The notes: generated by a model not told the origin, from the sequence alone. 64,000 bases of DNA from Sporodiniella umbellata (GCA_025677835.1 JAIXMR010000052.1:62001-126000); one strand, 5' to 3'. Shown: positions 11,301 through 24,393, counted from the first letter of the stretch. A program made the numbers and translations.

Positions 11301-13403
11301 AGTAGCGGCCAGTTAACGAGTAATGAATCGCTTGCCTATATCACAGGTAAATTATGAGATACAGCTGCGTGAAAAAAAATCTTTTGACAGATACAACATT
11401 AAGCAATTTTTTGTAATGCATTACATTTTATCCATTTACTTGTGATTGTGTCAAACTGTAAACTATATGCAGATGCACCTTGACAGCCTTTTCAAATGTA
11501 AAGGCTCTTGGGCTATTACACAGGTTTAACATCGACTCTAAATCCCTGAAAAAAATCTTTAGGCGTATATAAATGCTAACTGTGATAATACTCACATCAA
11601 AAATTTTAGCACTGACATGCCATAGAAGTCTTCAGGTATCTAACAAGAGCTCGATTCAGACTGCAAAGTTTACCACAGCTTGTGTTGATGTTAATCACTG
11701 ATATTTTGTGTGACTCTATTTGGGTTCATTGTCAAAAGCACAAAACTCTTGTACGATTTATAAGGCAATATACTATCATATTCGTATCGGCAGCTCTCAT
11801 CCACTGGTGTTTGAAAAGGTTTCCTTTTTTTTTTCCATGTAATACATAAATAGGCGTAGGTTTTTTTTCAATAACAAGCAACGTCAATCTTATCGCTATT
11901 TGTTGTTCATTGTAAGTCTAAAAATAAGTACCCATAGTATTAAATTGCGATTTTAGGTGGTTTGGTTTGTTAATCAAAACATTGTTATACAATAAGTGGT
12001 CTTTTTTTTGAAATTGTTTGGATAGTTTGCTCGTATCTGTATAAATACAAATAGCCTGTTTTATTCAGTCTCGCTTTTCCCCTTTTTTTCTTTTAAAAAA
12101 AAGTCATTGGGATACACATATAGCTTTAGTGACACAATCAAGTGGTTTATAAGTATGTTAAGAGGTTTTTTTTTTTAGTAACAAAGCTTCCGTCTAACTT
12201 GGCACAACCTTTGGTTTAGTAGGTTCTTAATTTCGAAAATTTGAGGATTCACACAATTGGTTTTAGAGCAAAACATTTGAGTGCCATATAGATTGCCACT
12301 GCTATAACCAGTATATAAGTCTCAAAAATCAATCCGCGGAACAATCTGCTTACAAGAGTTTAGGACGTTTTTTTTTTTAGTATCGCACACTACAGTAAGA
12401 GCTGTTCTGTCCATAAAAAATAGCCTCCAATAAATGTATACTCGAGTTTCATGAATGATGTGAATTTAGCAAATCCTAAATGGCCGCCCAACGATAGCCT
12501 AACTCTAAAAAGATGTAAAAAAATGAGATAAAGATTAAGATATGATTGCGAAACCCCGACCTATAATGGTACTATGGGGAATAGAGCGTTGGCCAAGTAC
12601 GAGAATAAATATCTATACATTCGAAATAAGCAATATAAGAATACTAACTGAAATACTGACAAAAAGGGATTTTTGTGATAAAGTCTTTTTTTTTTTCAAG
12701 CAGCTTTCTAAAAGTCATCAACGATAGAAAACAATGTACAAAGCTTTAAGCAGTTGCAGAGGCGCTTTAAATGAATCTTGAGATGCGAAATTGCCGTTTT
12801 CCATGTTTAAGATGAATATAGAGTGTTTTCAGTATTAAGTGTTAACAACAATCGTGATTAAGATTCCTTTAAAAGTAGAGAACAGAAGAGCAATGGAAAT
12901 CTTACTGCGTTCACCTTAATACAGACTTCACTATTTTAAAAGGAGCAATATAACTGCATGTGTTTTATAACCGAAGTTTTTAAACTAAATAAATTTTACC
13001 AACTTTATTATAATTAGTATTAGTTTTCCAAATATATAGGGATATTGTTCTATAGGCTAAACATACCAAATATGTTGGTAATCAATATATGTATAATTAA
13101 GAGATTAAATTATGTGTTAGTTTTGTAAAGATGTTTTTAAAGAGGAAGAGTGGGGGAAATATTGTAATTGTAGTTTTATACAATGTCAGATCCCGAAGGA
13201 TGTTGACATTAGATGTGAGTTTTAAATAGTGCAATTGGTTAATTATAGCAGTCTGTGAGTTTGGGATTGGGTGTGTCAAATATCTGTATAATGGACTGCT
13301 TACGGATCGCATGTCAAAACAACAAGTCACATGTTCTTTGTCATATTTCAGATGGAATCTATAAATGTTATTTCTCAATATCTTTTTTTCAGGTATTTTT
13401 TAA
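8301..13403. other. AT-rich intergenic desert, right part
   Basis: No supportable gene was found on either strand. There are scattered homopolymers and one short degenerate tandem repeat (listed separately). The last part is the promoter side of the homocysteine methyltransferase gene. Confidence 0.5.
10507..10617. repeat. Degenerate ~22-bp tandem repeat (TTCAATTGGCCACTTTTC type)
   Basis: Five imperfect units of 22-23 bp follow one another. Their cores read tcaattggtcgcttttta, tcaatttggcacttttat, cccaattggacatttttc, tcacctggtcacttttca and tcaattggccacttgaag. A single copy of the same motif lies in inverse orientation near 37662-37680 (aaaagtggccaattcag). This suggests a dispersed element such as the end of a DNA transposon, but no terminal inverted repeats or transposase were found. 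Confidence 0.6.
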
Positions 13404-14401
13404 ATGGCTTTTCAGTTTCCTTTAGTACTTGACGGCGGTTTTGCCAGTGAATTAGAAAGACAACATAAAAAAAAATTTCTGAGTAAGCTTTGGTCAGCAG
13501 AATGTTTGAAAGACGATCCGGAAGCTATAAAGGTATTTTTTTGGTACAGGTTGAGTGTCTGGCTCTAATTACTTTGTAGGCTGTTCACAAAGCTTATTAT
13601 GAAGCAGGCTCAAATATAACAACCACCTGCAGTTATCAGGCCTCAATGGAAGGGTTTATACAGTCTGGATGTTCAGAGTCGTTTAGCTTAGAACTTATGA
13701 AAAGAAGTGTGACCTTAGCGATTGCTGCACGCGATGAGTTTCTTGCTGAACATCCTGATCATACTGAGCCTAAGCTTGTTGCGCTTTCTGTTGGCTGTTA
13801 TGGTGCTATTTTAGCCAATGGTGCCGAGTATAATGGTCAATATGGTGAAACGAGTCTTGATAGCCTGGTTCAGTTTCACAAAAAGCGCCTTGACATCTTT
13901 CTTGAAAACCCAGTTGATCTTATTTTGTTTGAGACAGTTCCCTCCCGTTTGGAAGCCAAAGCCATTGCTCAACTTGTAAAAGACCACCCTCATTGGCCCC
14001 CTGTAGCCGTTTCTTTCCAGTGTCCGTCAGACCATCAGATTGCTGATGGTAGTTCTTTATTGGAAGCATTGGCCCTGTACGACTCTCTTCCTCTTATTTT
14101 TGCTGTGGGTGTAAACTGTGTCCATCCTCAGTATATTGAGGGCATTGTAGAAAATATTATTGGAGCCAATGAAAAGAAAGAAAACAAAAAAGCACTTGTA
14201 CTCTATCCCAACGGAGGCGATGTTTGGAACGCGGTTGAAAGAAGCTGGGATTCATCATACACACCTACAGAAGACAAGTTTGCATTTTTAGTAGCAAAAT
14301 GCGCCAGGGATTATGGATTGCATGTTGTTGTGGGTGGTTGCTGTAGAACTGGACCTTCCCATATCACTAAGCTAAAAGAACAGCTGAATAAAAAACAATA
14401 G
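13404..14401 (+). CDS. Homocysteine S-methyltransferase (Mht1/Sam4-like)
   Basis: Two exons, 13404-13532 and 13580-14401, with a phase-0 intron (GTATTT...TTGTAG), give 316 aa, close to the usual family length of about 320-330. The N-terminus carries the conserved LDGGFASELE start of the barrel. The C-terminus has VVVGGCCRTGP, the cysteine pair that binds zinc, and VGVNCVHP supplies the third zinc cysteine. The family transfers a methyl group from S-methylmethionine or AdoMet to homocysteine, making methionine in the cytosol. Methyl-donor preference cannot be read. An AATAAA-like signal (aataataaag) follows the stop. Its 3' end is 25 bp from the converging phosphotransferase gene. Confidence 0.93.
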
Positions 14402-14426
14402 AAAATAATAAAGCCTGTATATAACT

Positions 14427-15946
14427 TTATTGTAATTTCTTTTTCTTAATGTACAAACAGCCGATGTCTAAATATTTACAGATTTGGCCAATGACACCGC
14501 TTGCCAGATGATAGTATTGGAAAGCTGCTATACACAAATAGATCTTCATGATCATACGATGATCCAAAACAATATACAAAGTACTAAAAAAAAAAAAAGG
14601 TCAATGCCTATCTTTTTTTTTTCCTCTACAAACTCACTCTTCAATCGTAGCTTCATGTTTTGCGATCAGATAGCCCGACATCAAAACTAATGTCATAGGA
14701 AGGTTAAGGTTAGGGAACTCCAATTTGGCTACATGGGCAGTGATCATCAAGCCAACTTGGTGTCCAAAGAGCAAACCGATGAAAGGGATGAAAATAGCCA
14801 AATGATAGGAGACAATATCCGGCCAGGTTTTGAGCCACATATAAGACCAATAGCACATCACTACAAAAGGAGACAGACCCAAAAGCGCGTCAAATGTGGT
14901 AGTTTTTTTGTGGGATGTTTCTGTTGGCCAGATTTTAACGGTAGCTACGTTCCAGATCCTTTTTTCGATATATATATAAAAAAAAAAAGAAGGGTTTAGA
15001 TATTAATGAAAACTATATAAGGTTTGTTTGTTACTCACGCGGCAAAAATATTGCAGACCATAATAATAGCGCCCAAAACAATCAACCCATGATTCAATTG
15101 AAGATAGCCTACCCATTCATAATGAGAAAAATCGACCCAAGGCAAAAATTCATTTATACGAAGCATCCAGATGGCAGGACCAAAATAGCCAGAGATCAGA
15201 TGGATACTACAGAGCATCAAAACGCCCTCAACAGGTCCACTAAAACGACCGAGATACAGCACGCCTGTATGGTATTCTTCCCAAGTAGACAAATAAAAAG
15301 TAGCCAGACTAGCAGTTAAGGAAGCGACGGTCCACCAGCTTTGGCCCAAATAGGTAGCTGAAGCCCAAGTGAGAACACCAAGTGTAGTGTTTAATGCATC
15401 ACAACCTTGAGCCGAAAATAATAAAAATAGATGAGAAATGGGAGAGGGGGGGGGTGTGATCTATCTTACCGTGATCAAAAAGCTCCCCTAAAGGACCAGA
15501 TGTGCCTGTACGTCTTGCCTGTTTGCCATCAATAGCATCCAAAGACTGATAGATAAATAACCCCACACCAAATCTGTTGGTCCACCCAAAAAAAAAAAAA
15601 AAAAAGTCAATGATCCTATGCCATTCTATCCCTTTAACCGTTCATACGTGGTATAGACCCATTTTGGACATTCGCTCAAGTCATGGTTAAAGTAGAAAAG
15701 AGTACCTATGTTTACCAAAATAGTCATCAATCCCAAGAGCGTGATCATATTGGGTCTGTAGAGTAAGGTGAAGTGAGTATGTGTTATCCCTTTTCTTCTT
15801 TCTATTTACGCTATCCACAAAGGAAACAGTTTTACTAGATTGCTCCAGTAAGGATTTAAAATGTATTTTGATACAAGTGATTTATCCACTCCAGCATATC
15901 GATACAAATTCAAGCCAGGTAGGTTTTCCTCTGGAATATATTTCAT
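14427..15946 (-). CDS. Cholinephosphotransferase/ethanolaminephosphotransferase (Cpt1/Ept1)
   Basis: Six exons fit in phase: 15810-15946, 15648-15755, 15470-15573, 15039-15405, 14638-14958 and 14427-14583. They give 397 aa, matching the yeast Cpt1/Ept1 size. The CDP-alcohol phosphotransferase motif DG-x2-AR-x8-G-x3-D-x3-D is present (DGKQARRTG, then GELFDHGCD), with its last part assembled over an intron. Multiple hydrophobic helices follow. The C-terminus ([20 protein letters not shown]) matches the family and requires the last exon; a TGA at 14634 lies inside the final intron. It transfers phosphocholine or phosphoethanolamine from the CDP form to diacylglycerol, making PC or PE in the ER/Golgi membrane. 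Head-group preference cannot be decided. Confidence 0.94.
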
Positions 15947-16695
15947 TAAGGGAGCCAAAAAAGAAAAACAAAAGAAAAAAAAAAGAGGGGTAAAAGAAAA
16001 AATTGAAAAGGGATTGTGACAGAAACGGAGAAAGAAATCGGTAGATAAAAAATCCTTTTTCTATATCCCCAAAGATCATCAAAAATAAACATCAAATGGT
16101 TTGTTTAGTTTGATAAAAAAGCAATCCTACTTTTTACTGCCCCCTTTTTAGTTACCCCTCACACACTCCTTCATGAAGCTACGATAGTTTGGTAGGCTGT
16201 CGCAGCTACTTTATTATTGAAAATAAAAATAAAAAATAAAAAAATTTCCTTTTAAGAAAAAGAGGTTTGGGGATAGAAATCAAGCTTGTGTAATACTCTA
16301 TTTTCTCTTTATAGACTGATGGTATGTATAATACAAAAGGCGCGTCCAAGGTGGGAGAACGCTTGACCCTAAAGCCAGTTTAATGAAATATTAAGAAGAA
16401 AAAAAACAAAGTGGGAAGCACAAGACACTCTTTAAGAGCAGCCTTGCTTTGGTTTAAACATAGGCTGATTCAAGTTTTTTTGACAGAACAAAAAGAGATG
16501 GAATAGACATCTTTTGTGAAACCTCGTTGGTCGGCATGTGAAGAGTGGCTTTCGAATCAACATTGAATGATTTTATCATGTGAGGGCTGTGGTGTGCATG
16601 GAGGTTGAAGAGAAAGGGGGCTGAAGAGAATGTTTGTACAGTTTTACTTGTTTATTTTTTTTTTTTTTTTGTGGTTTCTATGTATACAGCCTGGT
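15947..16695. other. Intergenic, upstream of the phosphotransferase and downstream of the MscS gene
   Basis: A/T-rich with short purine runs (around 15958-15987) and a T-run near 16650. No gene was seen. It should contain the phosphotransferase promoter and the 3' UTR of the channel gene. Confidence 0.5.
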
Positions 16696-19624
16696 TTACA
16701 TCATGTTGCTTGCAAACATCATGGCCGAGGCTTGGCCTGCGCTTTCACCAGCATTGGATGATGCACTATGGCCTGTGTTGGGAGCAGCATGAGGGGAATC
16801 TGAAGCCAAGTTCTGATGAGAGTCCTCATCGTCTTCATAAGGTCTTCGCTTGACCATACCTTCAAGTCCATAACTCGATTTCTTGCCCATATTATAGAGT
16901 TCGGGAGGTGCATCGCCAGGAGCACTCTCAAAAGGCTGTGTAGGCAGACTGTAATCGATCTCAAGTCGTTCACATTCTTCTTTGAGTTCATACATAAAGT
17001 TGTTGTGACGAAGCCATCTGCCTCCTGGGTCTTGCCAGTTCTTGGAATGTTCAAAGTAAAAAGAAATGCTGATCGCGTTTTGATTCTGGAACGACAAAAC
17101 GTTACAGCAGGCCGAGTTTGGTGTATAGAGCTTGGGGAATTGGTTAGACCACTGAACCATATGGTCTACTAGCTGTCTGATCTTGGCCGAGGGTGTAGCA
17201 AAGTCAATTTGAAGTTCTAACTCACCTATCAGCCTTTCTTTTTTTTTTTTTTTTTTTTTTTTTTTGATATTTCTACTGAAAAGAATCTTTACCGTTGGTT
17301 TCGCCCGTTCGACCCGATCTTCTGACGTTATAAATGTACTGAGTAGTCAATACTGAGTTCTTGACATAGACAATCGTGCCATCCCATTTACTGGATTTTA
17401 AAAATGAAAAATTAGCTTTAAAAAAAAATTTTTTTAGTGCCCTATACTTACATAAAGGTGGTTACTAACAAGCCTACTTCTGATACAACCCAGTTTTCAC
17501 CACTGACATAGACACGGTCTCCAGCATCAAATGGGTGCTAAAAGTTGATTTAGAAAAAGAAAATGTTTTGGCTTGTCAAGAGGACTTACCGTAACAAAGA
17601 CAAAGATGATGGCTTCAAAAGCATCTTTTGCAGAACCGCCAAAGACAAAACTGGCAGCGATAAAAGCACTCCAGAGAGGCATGAGTTCTGTGCCTACGTT
17701 GACGCCGAAAGCTGAACAGACGATGATGACCCAGATAAGGGTAAAGATGATCATCAGGATGATATCCAGTTTTCCTGTAGCCTGAGAGAGGTCTCGCATG
17801 GAACGACTTAGATTTTTACGTTCACGATAGATTCTGACGCAACCCGACCTGAGTTCCTTTTTGGTGATATCTCCGTTTCCGTCCAGATCAAAGAGCTTGA
17901 AGGCATCCGAAGCTTCTTGAACGGTACGAAAGTAAGGGTAAAGGTCCGCTTCGACCAAGAAATCGCGCTGAGGGTCGGGTCCCATCAGGTTAGTGTAGAT
18001 CTTTCTGGCCAACGATTTGGCTTTCTGGTTCGAATCCGGATTGTGGGTACGTTCGGTGATCTTTTGATAGCCATCTTTCAGTAGCTTGCCGGGGATTTGT
18101 GAAGTTGAGATTCCAAAATCCCGCGTAGCATTCAGCGTATTCGCACCAAAATCGCGTGTAGCACTAAAGATGTTGTCGTGACTTCCTGTACGTGAGAACC
18201 AGGTATTTTCGCGACTGATCGAAGGGCGTTCTTTTTCATCGTCAGAAGAGCCAGACGACTCGTGCTTGTTCTTTTTAGGGCTGGCCTTGAACTTCTCTAA
18301 AAAGTTCTTTTTGGGCTTCTTTTCATCGTCAACTGCCCCTTCTTGCTTTGTTTTTTCAGAATCACGCAAGTCGATGGGTGGGATGGCGTTCAGAGTTTCC
18401 AAGTTTTGAGGGAATTTGACGTTGGTCTTGGGTGCATTTTCGTAAGGAGGTGACATGATGGACTGTTTAGGGGTGCTCTCACCCGAGGTGTTGGGTGTCG
18501 CTTTGTTCTGTTTTCTCAAAATACGTTTCATCAAAAACTCTTGTGCATTGTAGCGTTTGGCTTTCTTCAAGCGGTCTAGAGTACGAAGCGCCTTATCGTT
18601 ATCTTTTACTCTGTCGCCGTACGCTTTTCTATAATAGGAGTTTAATTTTTTTTTTTTTTTTTTTTTTAGCACAATAAAAAAAAGAAATTACTTGTGAAAT
18701 GAAGTAACTATGAAATGGGTTGGTTAGAGAGAACGGTAATAAATAAAAGAAATGAATGTGTTTTCTTACCAATCAATTGAAGAATAAACTTTTCAATAAA
18801 CAAAAAGATGGAAGCAAAGAAACAAGCCTCCCACACGCTATAAAAGATACTGACATAGGTCGGCTCAGACTGATAGATATCCAAACCGTTTTCATCCTGA
18901 CCCAAATAAGGCAATTGGATATGTTGACGTATGAGAGCCCAAGCACCCCAGGCCCATGACGATATTAAGATCAACTTGATATAGGTACGCAAGGCCATAT
19001 AGTACTATATTAAGAACAAAAGATAAGACGGTGTGTATGTTGTATATGACTTACGGAAAGTCTCATTCTCAGGACCTCGGTAGATTGAGGTCTGAGCCAG
19101 CCCACGATTTTCTTCACTATCCAAGGCAGGACTTCGACAAACAATTGAGAAATAGCGCCGATACACCAGACAAAGGCAAACCAGGTAAACCAGAGCTGAA
19201 GACCATGCGAGATCAAACTGACATGATCTCTCTGACGATAGACCACAAATACAGCCACGTCAATCGCGATAAATATCAGGGCAAACAGAAAGATGCAGGT
19301 CCAGGCGATGGGTTCCGAGTGTTTGGATAGGCAGATAAACATCCCGTTCTGTGTTAACGCGCCCTCTTTTGCTGGTTCATGAGCCACATCTTCGTCTTCG
19401 TCTTTGGCCGACCAATCGAATTCTTCGCGCAACGTACGGCCGTCTATATCTACTGTTTCGGGTAAGATCAAGGCAGGCCCTGCAAGCGTCTCAAGAGGTA
19501 CAGCGTGACTTTCCTCCTCATCAGTACTGGCATAAGAGGAATTGGAGGGAAATGCCCTTGGGTGAGGCGGGCGTTTTAATTCTTCCGGTTTTTTATCATT
19601 CAATTGTTTTTCGTCTTGGTTCAT
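16696..19624 (-). CDS. MscS-like mechanosensitive channel with EF-hand
   Basis: Seven exons in phase: 19055-19624, 18770-19004, 18692-18707 (16 nt), 17590-18628, 17452-17537, 17293-17390 and 16696-17225, giving 857 aa. The first ~110 residues are cytosolic and acidic. Four TM helices follow (such as IAWTCIFLFALIFIAIDVAV), then a long charged Ser-rich loop. A canonical EF-hand loop (DLDGNGDITKKE) lies near residue 520, followed by two TM segments and the MscS pore/beta domain (GGSAKDAFEAIIFVFV, HPFDAGDRVYV, KNSVLTTQYIYNVRRSGRT). This is the fungal Msy1/Msy2 architecture: ER or plasma-membrane channels that respond to membrane tension and calcium. The 16-nt exon restores VTSFHKKAYGDRV, which the family expects right after the fourth helix. 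Without it the frame breaks. Confidence 0.92.
18692..18707 (-). other. 16-nt microexon of the MscS gene
   Basis: The sequence TTACTTCATTTCACAA sits between a CATAG acceptor and a GTAATT donor on the minus strand. It is the only in-phase way to join the exon ending at 18770 to the one starting at 18628. Confidence 0.8.
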
Positions 19625-20111
19625 AAAATAGGGAATTGTTCAAGAAAAAAAAAAAAAGAGAGAAAAAGGAGAAATGAATGATTTGAATTCTATCCAAGAA
19701 ATTTTTTTTTTTTAGTGTCCTTGTTTATTTTTATCATTGCAAAACTTGACGTATAGAATAGCCTTAATTGAACGTCAGAAAAAGCATCGCCCTCACTACC
19801 TATTGGCTGTCTTTTAATTGCTTTGACAACACGCTATGCATTGTAGATAACGTTAATCCTGCCTGTAGCTTGTTACTAATCTAATGAAACGATGATTGAA
19901 AAAAAAAAAAAAAAAAAAAAAAAAAAGTGAGGGGGGGCAAGTCAACTTTAGGGGGAAGAAATTTAAAAACGATAAAGACATCCCAAAAAGATAGAAACTG
20001 ATTGTTAGAGATTACTTTTTTTATTGTTCAAAGAGTGAAAGACGTCATAGTGAGCGTTTTTTTAAAGAATCTATTGGCACTGAGGTTCAAAAATAAAGAT
20101 GGATTTGTCCT
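19625..20111. other. Intergenic, MscS promoter side
   Basis: A poly(A) run of nearly 30 bp at about 19899-19926 is followed by a G-run. Nothing coding was seen. It holds the MscS promoter and the 3' end of the FAD enzyme. Confidence 0.5.
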
Positions 20112-21819
20112 TCAAGCGTTCCAAGGGACATGAAGTGAAATACCTTCAGAAGCGGCGATACCTTGAGTGACGACATACTCCGCACTGGCCACGCAGCCTT
20201 CAAGTAAAGGAATACCTTTCCAGCAGTAAGAGCCTACAAACCAGATGCCATCCAGGCCTTGAGAGGGGCCAAGCGTATAGCCAGATTCGGTAGATTGGAA
20301 CAGACCGGCCAAGGCCTGTTTGGATTTCAAGGTGACGGTGGCACGTTCGAACCAAGCGACCGAAAGTACCTTTTTAGGATCGACGCTCAGACAAGGATTG
20401 GTGGTCTGCATGTAGATGCAATCTTTGGCGATTGGATGCGACATGTTGAGAATATGGGTGGTCATTGTCGTTTCATGAGGTACGATCCATTGACTTGCAG
20501 TTGATTTCACCGCACGGTCTTTCATGGCCAGGTTCAACACTTTCCAATCAGCCGGGTCGCTAGGCAACAGTCGGGTATCGGTATGGTTAATCACCAGTGC
20601 TGGATCATAGACAAAGTTCTCTAGCAGAGAGAGCTGTTCATTGGCTGTACCCAAAGGCTGTAACAGTTGAGCGGCCTGGTTGCCTTGCGTGGCAAACACC
20701 AGATGGTCTACAACATACGTCTGCTCATGATCATCGGTGATACGATAGCCATGTTGTAGTTTCTCGAGACGTACAATCTGAGTTTCGAGATGCACATGAT
20801 CTAATGGCTGTGATAATCTCTCTACCACTTGCTGTACACCGCATCCTGCTACATACGATTCGCCATGAAAACCCAAAGCGAGATATTCTACCATCCTCTG
20901 GTCAACCAAATGTATCTATGTATCGATAGATTTTTTTTTTTTTTTTTTTTTTTTTTAAGCGACTTACCCAAGACGTCGGATGCAGGATATTCCAACATGG
21001 ATTGATATGAATTAGTGCAGACGGCAGCAAAGAGAGGTATAAACACTTTATGAGCGAAATAGGAATGAATATGATAGTGTGCAAAGAAATCGGCTAATGT
21101 GAGATGAGAGATAGAATGGTGTGGGTTCTTAAGATGACCCCGATGATGCATATAGAGCGAGATGAGCAAGATTTGAAAATAAGAAAAGATAACGATCCAA
21201 GAGGTCCACAGAGAACTCATGAACGACTCGAGTTGTTCCCAGCCCGATTGGCTTTTGCTATACTGGGTTCGATTCAGGCAGTTCATCGTCTTGACTCCGC
21301 TGTACGTCAAGTAAGGCTCGTTGCGAGTAAACGAAGCCTGTTCGCTCGCTGCCTCTGTCGTTCGAACCCCTTGTCGGATCATGTACCAGCCAAAGCTAAA
21401 TTTGGCTTTTTTGGCTGGAATCTTGAGATGCTCGTACAATTTTAACAAATGAGAGTAATAACCTAAATAAAGAAAATAAAGGATGCGCGTCAGTTTTATT
21501 ATACTTGATTCGCAGTCAATTGTCTTGACGTGACACAGATAGAAAATTTTTCTCTCCCTTTACCTGACATGAAAGATCGCATAGGTACCTAAACATACAT
21601 AGGATCAATACTGAGAATACAACAGGCAGACATGGGTATGCTTACGTCTATACGGTGTTCTTTGGAAGGCCCAATTGAGATAGAGGAAGCGTCCATGCCT
21701 ACAGAAGCATTCTTTTCAAATAAATGCACCTGGAATCTCTCTTTATTTTGACTTAATAAATAAGCGGCAGATAGGCCTGCCAGACCAGATCCTATCACTG
21801 CTACTTTTACTTTTTCCAT
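20112..21819 (-). CDS. FAD-dependent amine-oxidase-like oxidoreductase
   Basis: Exons are 21646-21819, 21564-21588 (25 nt), 20968-21462 and about 20112-20897. Residues 6-17 are the dinucleotide-binding loop VIGSGLAGLSAAYL, followed by HLFEKNASVGMDASS, typical of FAD-binding amine oxidases and desaturase-like proteins. The middle has hydrophobic segments. The C-terminus keeps the FAD contact GLDGIWFVGSYCWKGIPLLEG with VASAEYV. Substrate unknown. The small second exon yields DVPMRSFMSGYYSHLLKLY and fits in phase. The last junction is a problem: the strong donor GTAAGT leaves phase 1, while the available acceptors give phase 0 or 2. There is either a non-canonical junction, a sequence indel, or a real frameshift. 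The protein would be about 500 aa. Confidence 0.82.
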
Positions 21820-21838
21820 CGTATTTTAGGCGGATCAA

Positions 21839-21871
<33 letters not shown>

Positions 21872-22467
21872 AAAAAAAATTATATATATTTACAAATGGA
21901 AAAGAAGAGCTTTCATCGTTTCAGTCTTTATTCCATTAGAACAGGCACCCAAAAAAAAAAAAAAATGCTAGGTTACACCAATGACTGCTACTTCCTTTTT
22001 TGTTGACAGGAAAGGTTTTTTTCTTTTTTTTTTTTTTTTTACAGCACATAGGAACTATGATTGTTTGTCAAATGATATTTTAATCAGGGGCGTAATTCTG
22101 CTGAGTCATATACAAACTGTCTGTTTTTAACAGATATCTTTTTCTTTGAAAAAGCGAGGTAATTTTTTTTTTAAAAAAAAAAAAAGCTATCGTTCGATAA
22201 CCGTCAATAAACGATTTCTATGAAAATATACAAAAAAAAAAAAAAAAAAAAAAATGACCAAAGAGAGTCTAAGCTCAAATAGGAATCTTTTTGATTTTCT
22301 GGGTTGTCTTTACCCAACTACTGTTTTCTATGCATTTTCTATGGGTCTATTGAAACCAGTGTGCGTGTAAATGAAATCATTCGATAAAAGAGAACCTTTT
22401 TTTTTTTTTTTTTTTTTTTGGGTGCCTATTCATCTCATCCCTTCACAACAAGCCTTTGATAAAAATC

Positions 22468-22511
<44 letters not shown>

Positions 22512-23652
22512 ATTCATTTTTGTTTTACAGCTTTTTTTCACTCTGACAATAAACAGCCGCTGTTTTAAATGGCGCAAAAGGAGGATGGATCGTTTATAGT
22601 ATAGACTCAGTGAGTGTTTGTCATTTTAAGAGTTTTATCTTCAAAACAAGCCTCCAAGATAGAAGAAGGTCTTTTGAGTCTTTAAAGTATATTAACAAAC
22701 ATAGGACTTTTTGTTTTCTTGTACTCGTCTGAGAATAGAACTCAGCGATTGATCCCTACTGCTTGAAACATAGTTGGGTCAAAGGAGAGACTTTGGTATT
22801 TGATCGTGACGCTGCAGAGTGTCAAGAGTAAATCAAAAAAACAGAAAAAGATAACTTTTAAAACTTTAGTAAAAAGTTGGTTTGGCTTTGTTTTCAAACA
22901 ACTCTTTACAAGCTCTGCATCTGGGAGCTTAAAGAGAAAACTAGGGAACAATGTACCTTATTAAAAACGCTTGTGCAGTGCTTCCAAAATCACATTTTGT
23001 AGAGACAACAAGGCTCACCCAAACTTTCACGGCTCTTTGTTCAACCCGCAAAGGCTTGCGCTAATTCAAGTCCGCATCCGATTTTCTGACTTGAATTCTG
23101 TCGTTGAGAAAAAGACCCTCTGTCTTTTCAAACTCAGCTTATCGACACCCAGAGAGACTTGAATTGCACAGGCTTTAATAAGCAACTCCATCCAAGAAGC
23201 TTATTGTACCTCACTTTTTGCCTACCGAAAGCTTTCTTATCTTTGCACTTGTTTAACCATCAGAATGACGTTTTGATTGATAACACAAGTGTGAAAAAAA
23301 AAAAAAAAAAAAAACAAATAAACATAGACCACATGCTAAACTTAAGAGGGTTACTTTTTTTGATTAGAAAAACTACTTGCGTGGTATTGATAGAGTAGAT
23401 TGAAATGAACGCAAGAAAAAAAAGAGAGAGAGACGGGAATAGGTTCAAAAATTACGGGATAGTGAATGATGACTAAAACAGCTTGCTAACAATAGGGAAT
23501 AGGGTTGGCAACCGGAATATGAACTCTGATTAGATGAAAAGTAAAGTTTGGGTGATTGTAACTATAGAAAGACACACTTCCTTTTTTTTTTTCAATACGT
23601 CTTTTAAAAGACACTTTACGAGAGGGTTAAAACGATTGAATTAGCCACTTGC

Positions 23653-23683
<31 letters not shown>

Positions 23684-23914
23684 CTGAATGTGTTGGTAGT
23701 AATAGCAGTCAAAGTACGAGATACGGTCTACACTGGTTTGGTTTATAAAAAGAACTGCTTTCATTAGGGATAAGACTTTGGAGGGGAGCTACAACCAAAC
23801 TCAACTAGTGTTTATTGTGCTGTTGGGTGTCATGACTTGCTTTACCTTATCATTTGTTGAGTTACAAGTGACTCTACTCGCGTTGTTGTTCAAAAAGAGA
23901 GACTTTCTAACGAG

Positions 23915-23948
<34 letters not shown>

Positions 23949-24085
23949 GGATGGCTGTATAATTTGTATTATAAAATGTAACCTACCTTTCTAACAAAGG
24001 GATAAAACCAGAATTGGATTCCCATCCTTCAATATTTCCAGAAAGAGTGTCAATAGAGAGACATGCTACGTACGTACGTACGTAC

Positions 24086-24116
<31 letters not shown>

Positions 24117-24346
24117 TATGTGGATATGAGGTGACACATGATGAGCATAAAGTGAAACGAGTGAGTTTCAAGCGTTGAATTGTAAATCGAGCCCTGTCTT
24201 TTTGTCGCTTTTATAAAAATAAAAGCTATTTTTATTCAACTATTGTCATGAAAATCTGCAGCACTTTTTAGGTTTCATCAAAAGGGTTACTGAAAAGATT
24301 CTAGATTCTATAAAAAAAAAAAAAAAAAAACTACTTTATTTCCATC

Positions 24347-24381
<35 letters not shown>

Positions 24382-24393
24382 CGCTTATTTCAA
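21820..24393. other. Intergenic with simple repeats
   Basis: No gene was recognised in 2.6 kb. It contains an (ATA)n tract at 21841-21860, many poly(A)/poly(T) runs of 20 bp or more (about 22395, 22470, 23297, 23657 and 23920), an ACGT then GT microsatellite at 24069-24120 and a (TC)n tract at 24353-24377 just before the cyclin start. Small frames here have no recognisable motif. Confidence 0.55.
24069..24120. repeat. (ACGT)n/(GT)n microsatellite
   Basis: Four to five ACGT units run directly into about ten GT units, then a few GTAT units. It lies upstream of the Pcl-type cyclin gene. Confidence 0.9.

Noticed and set aside
14634..14636. TGA as the end of the choline/ethanolamine phosphotransferase
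   Set aside because: It lies inside a GTGAGT...TTTTTTAG intron. The downstream exon supplies the conserved C-terminus and brings the protein to the usual length.
16646..16672. Poly(T)/poly(A) runs as retroposon tails or sequencing artefacts
   Set aside because: Such runs are found all over the window, inside introns and between genes, without target-site duplications. They are a general property of this genome.
18028..18042. GGTTCGAATCC-like T-loop motif suggesting a tRNA
   Set aside because: It lies within a coding exon of the MscS channel and no cloverleaf arms can be drawn around it. No other tRNA candidate was seen in the window.
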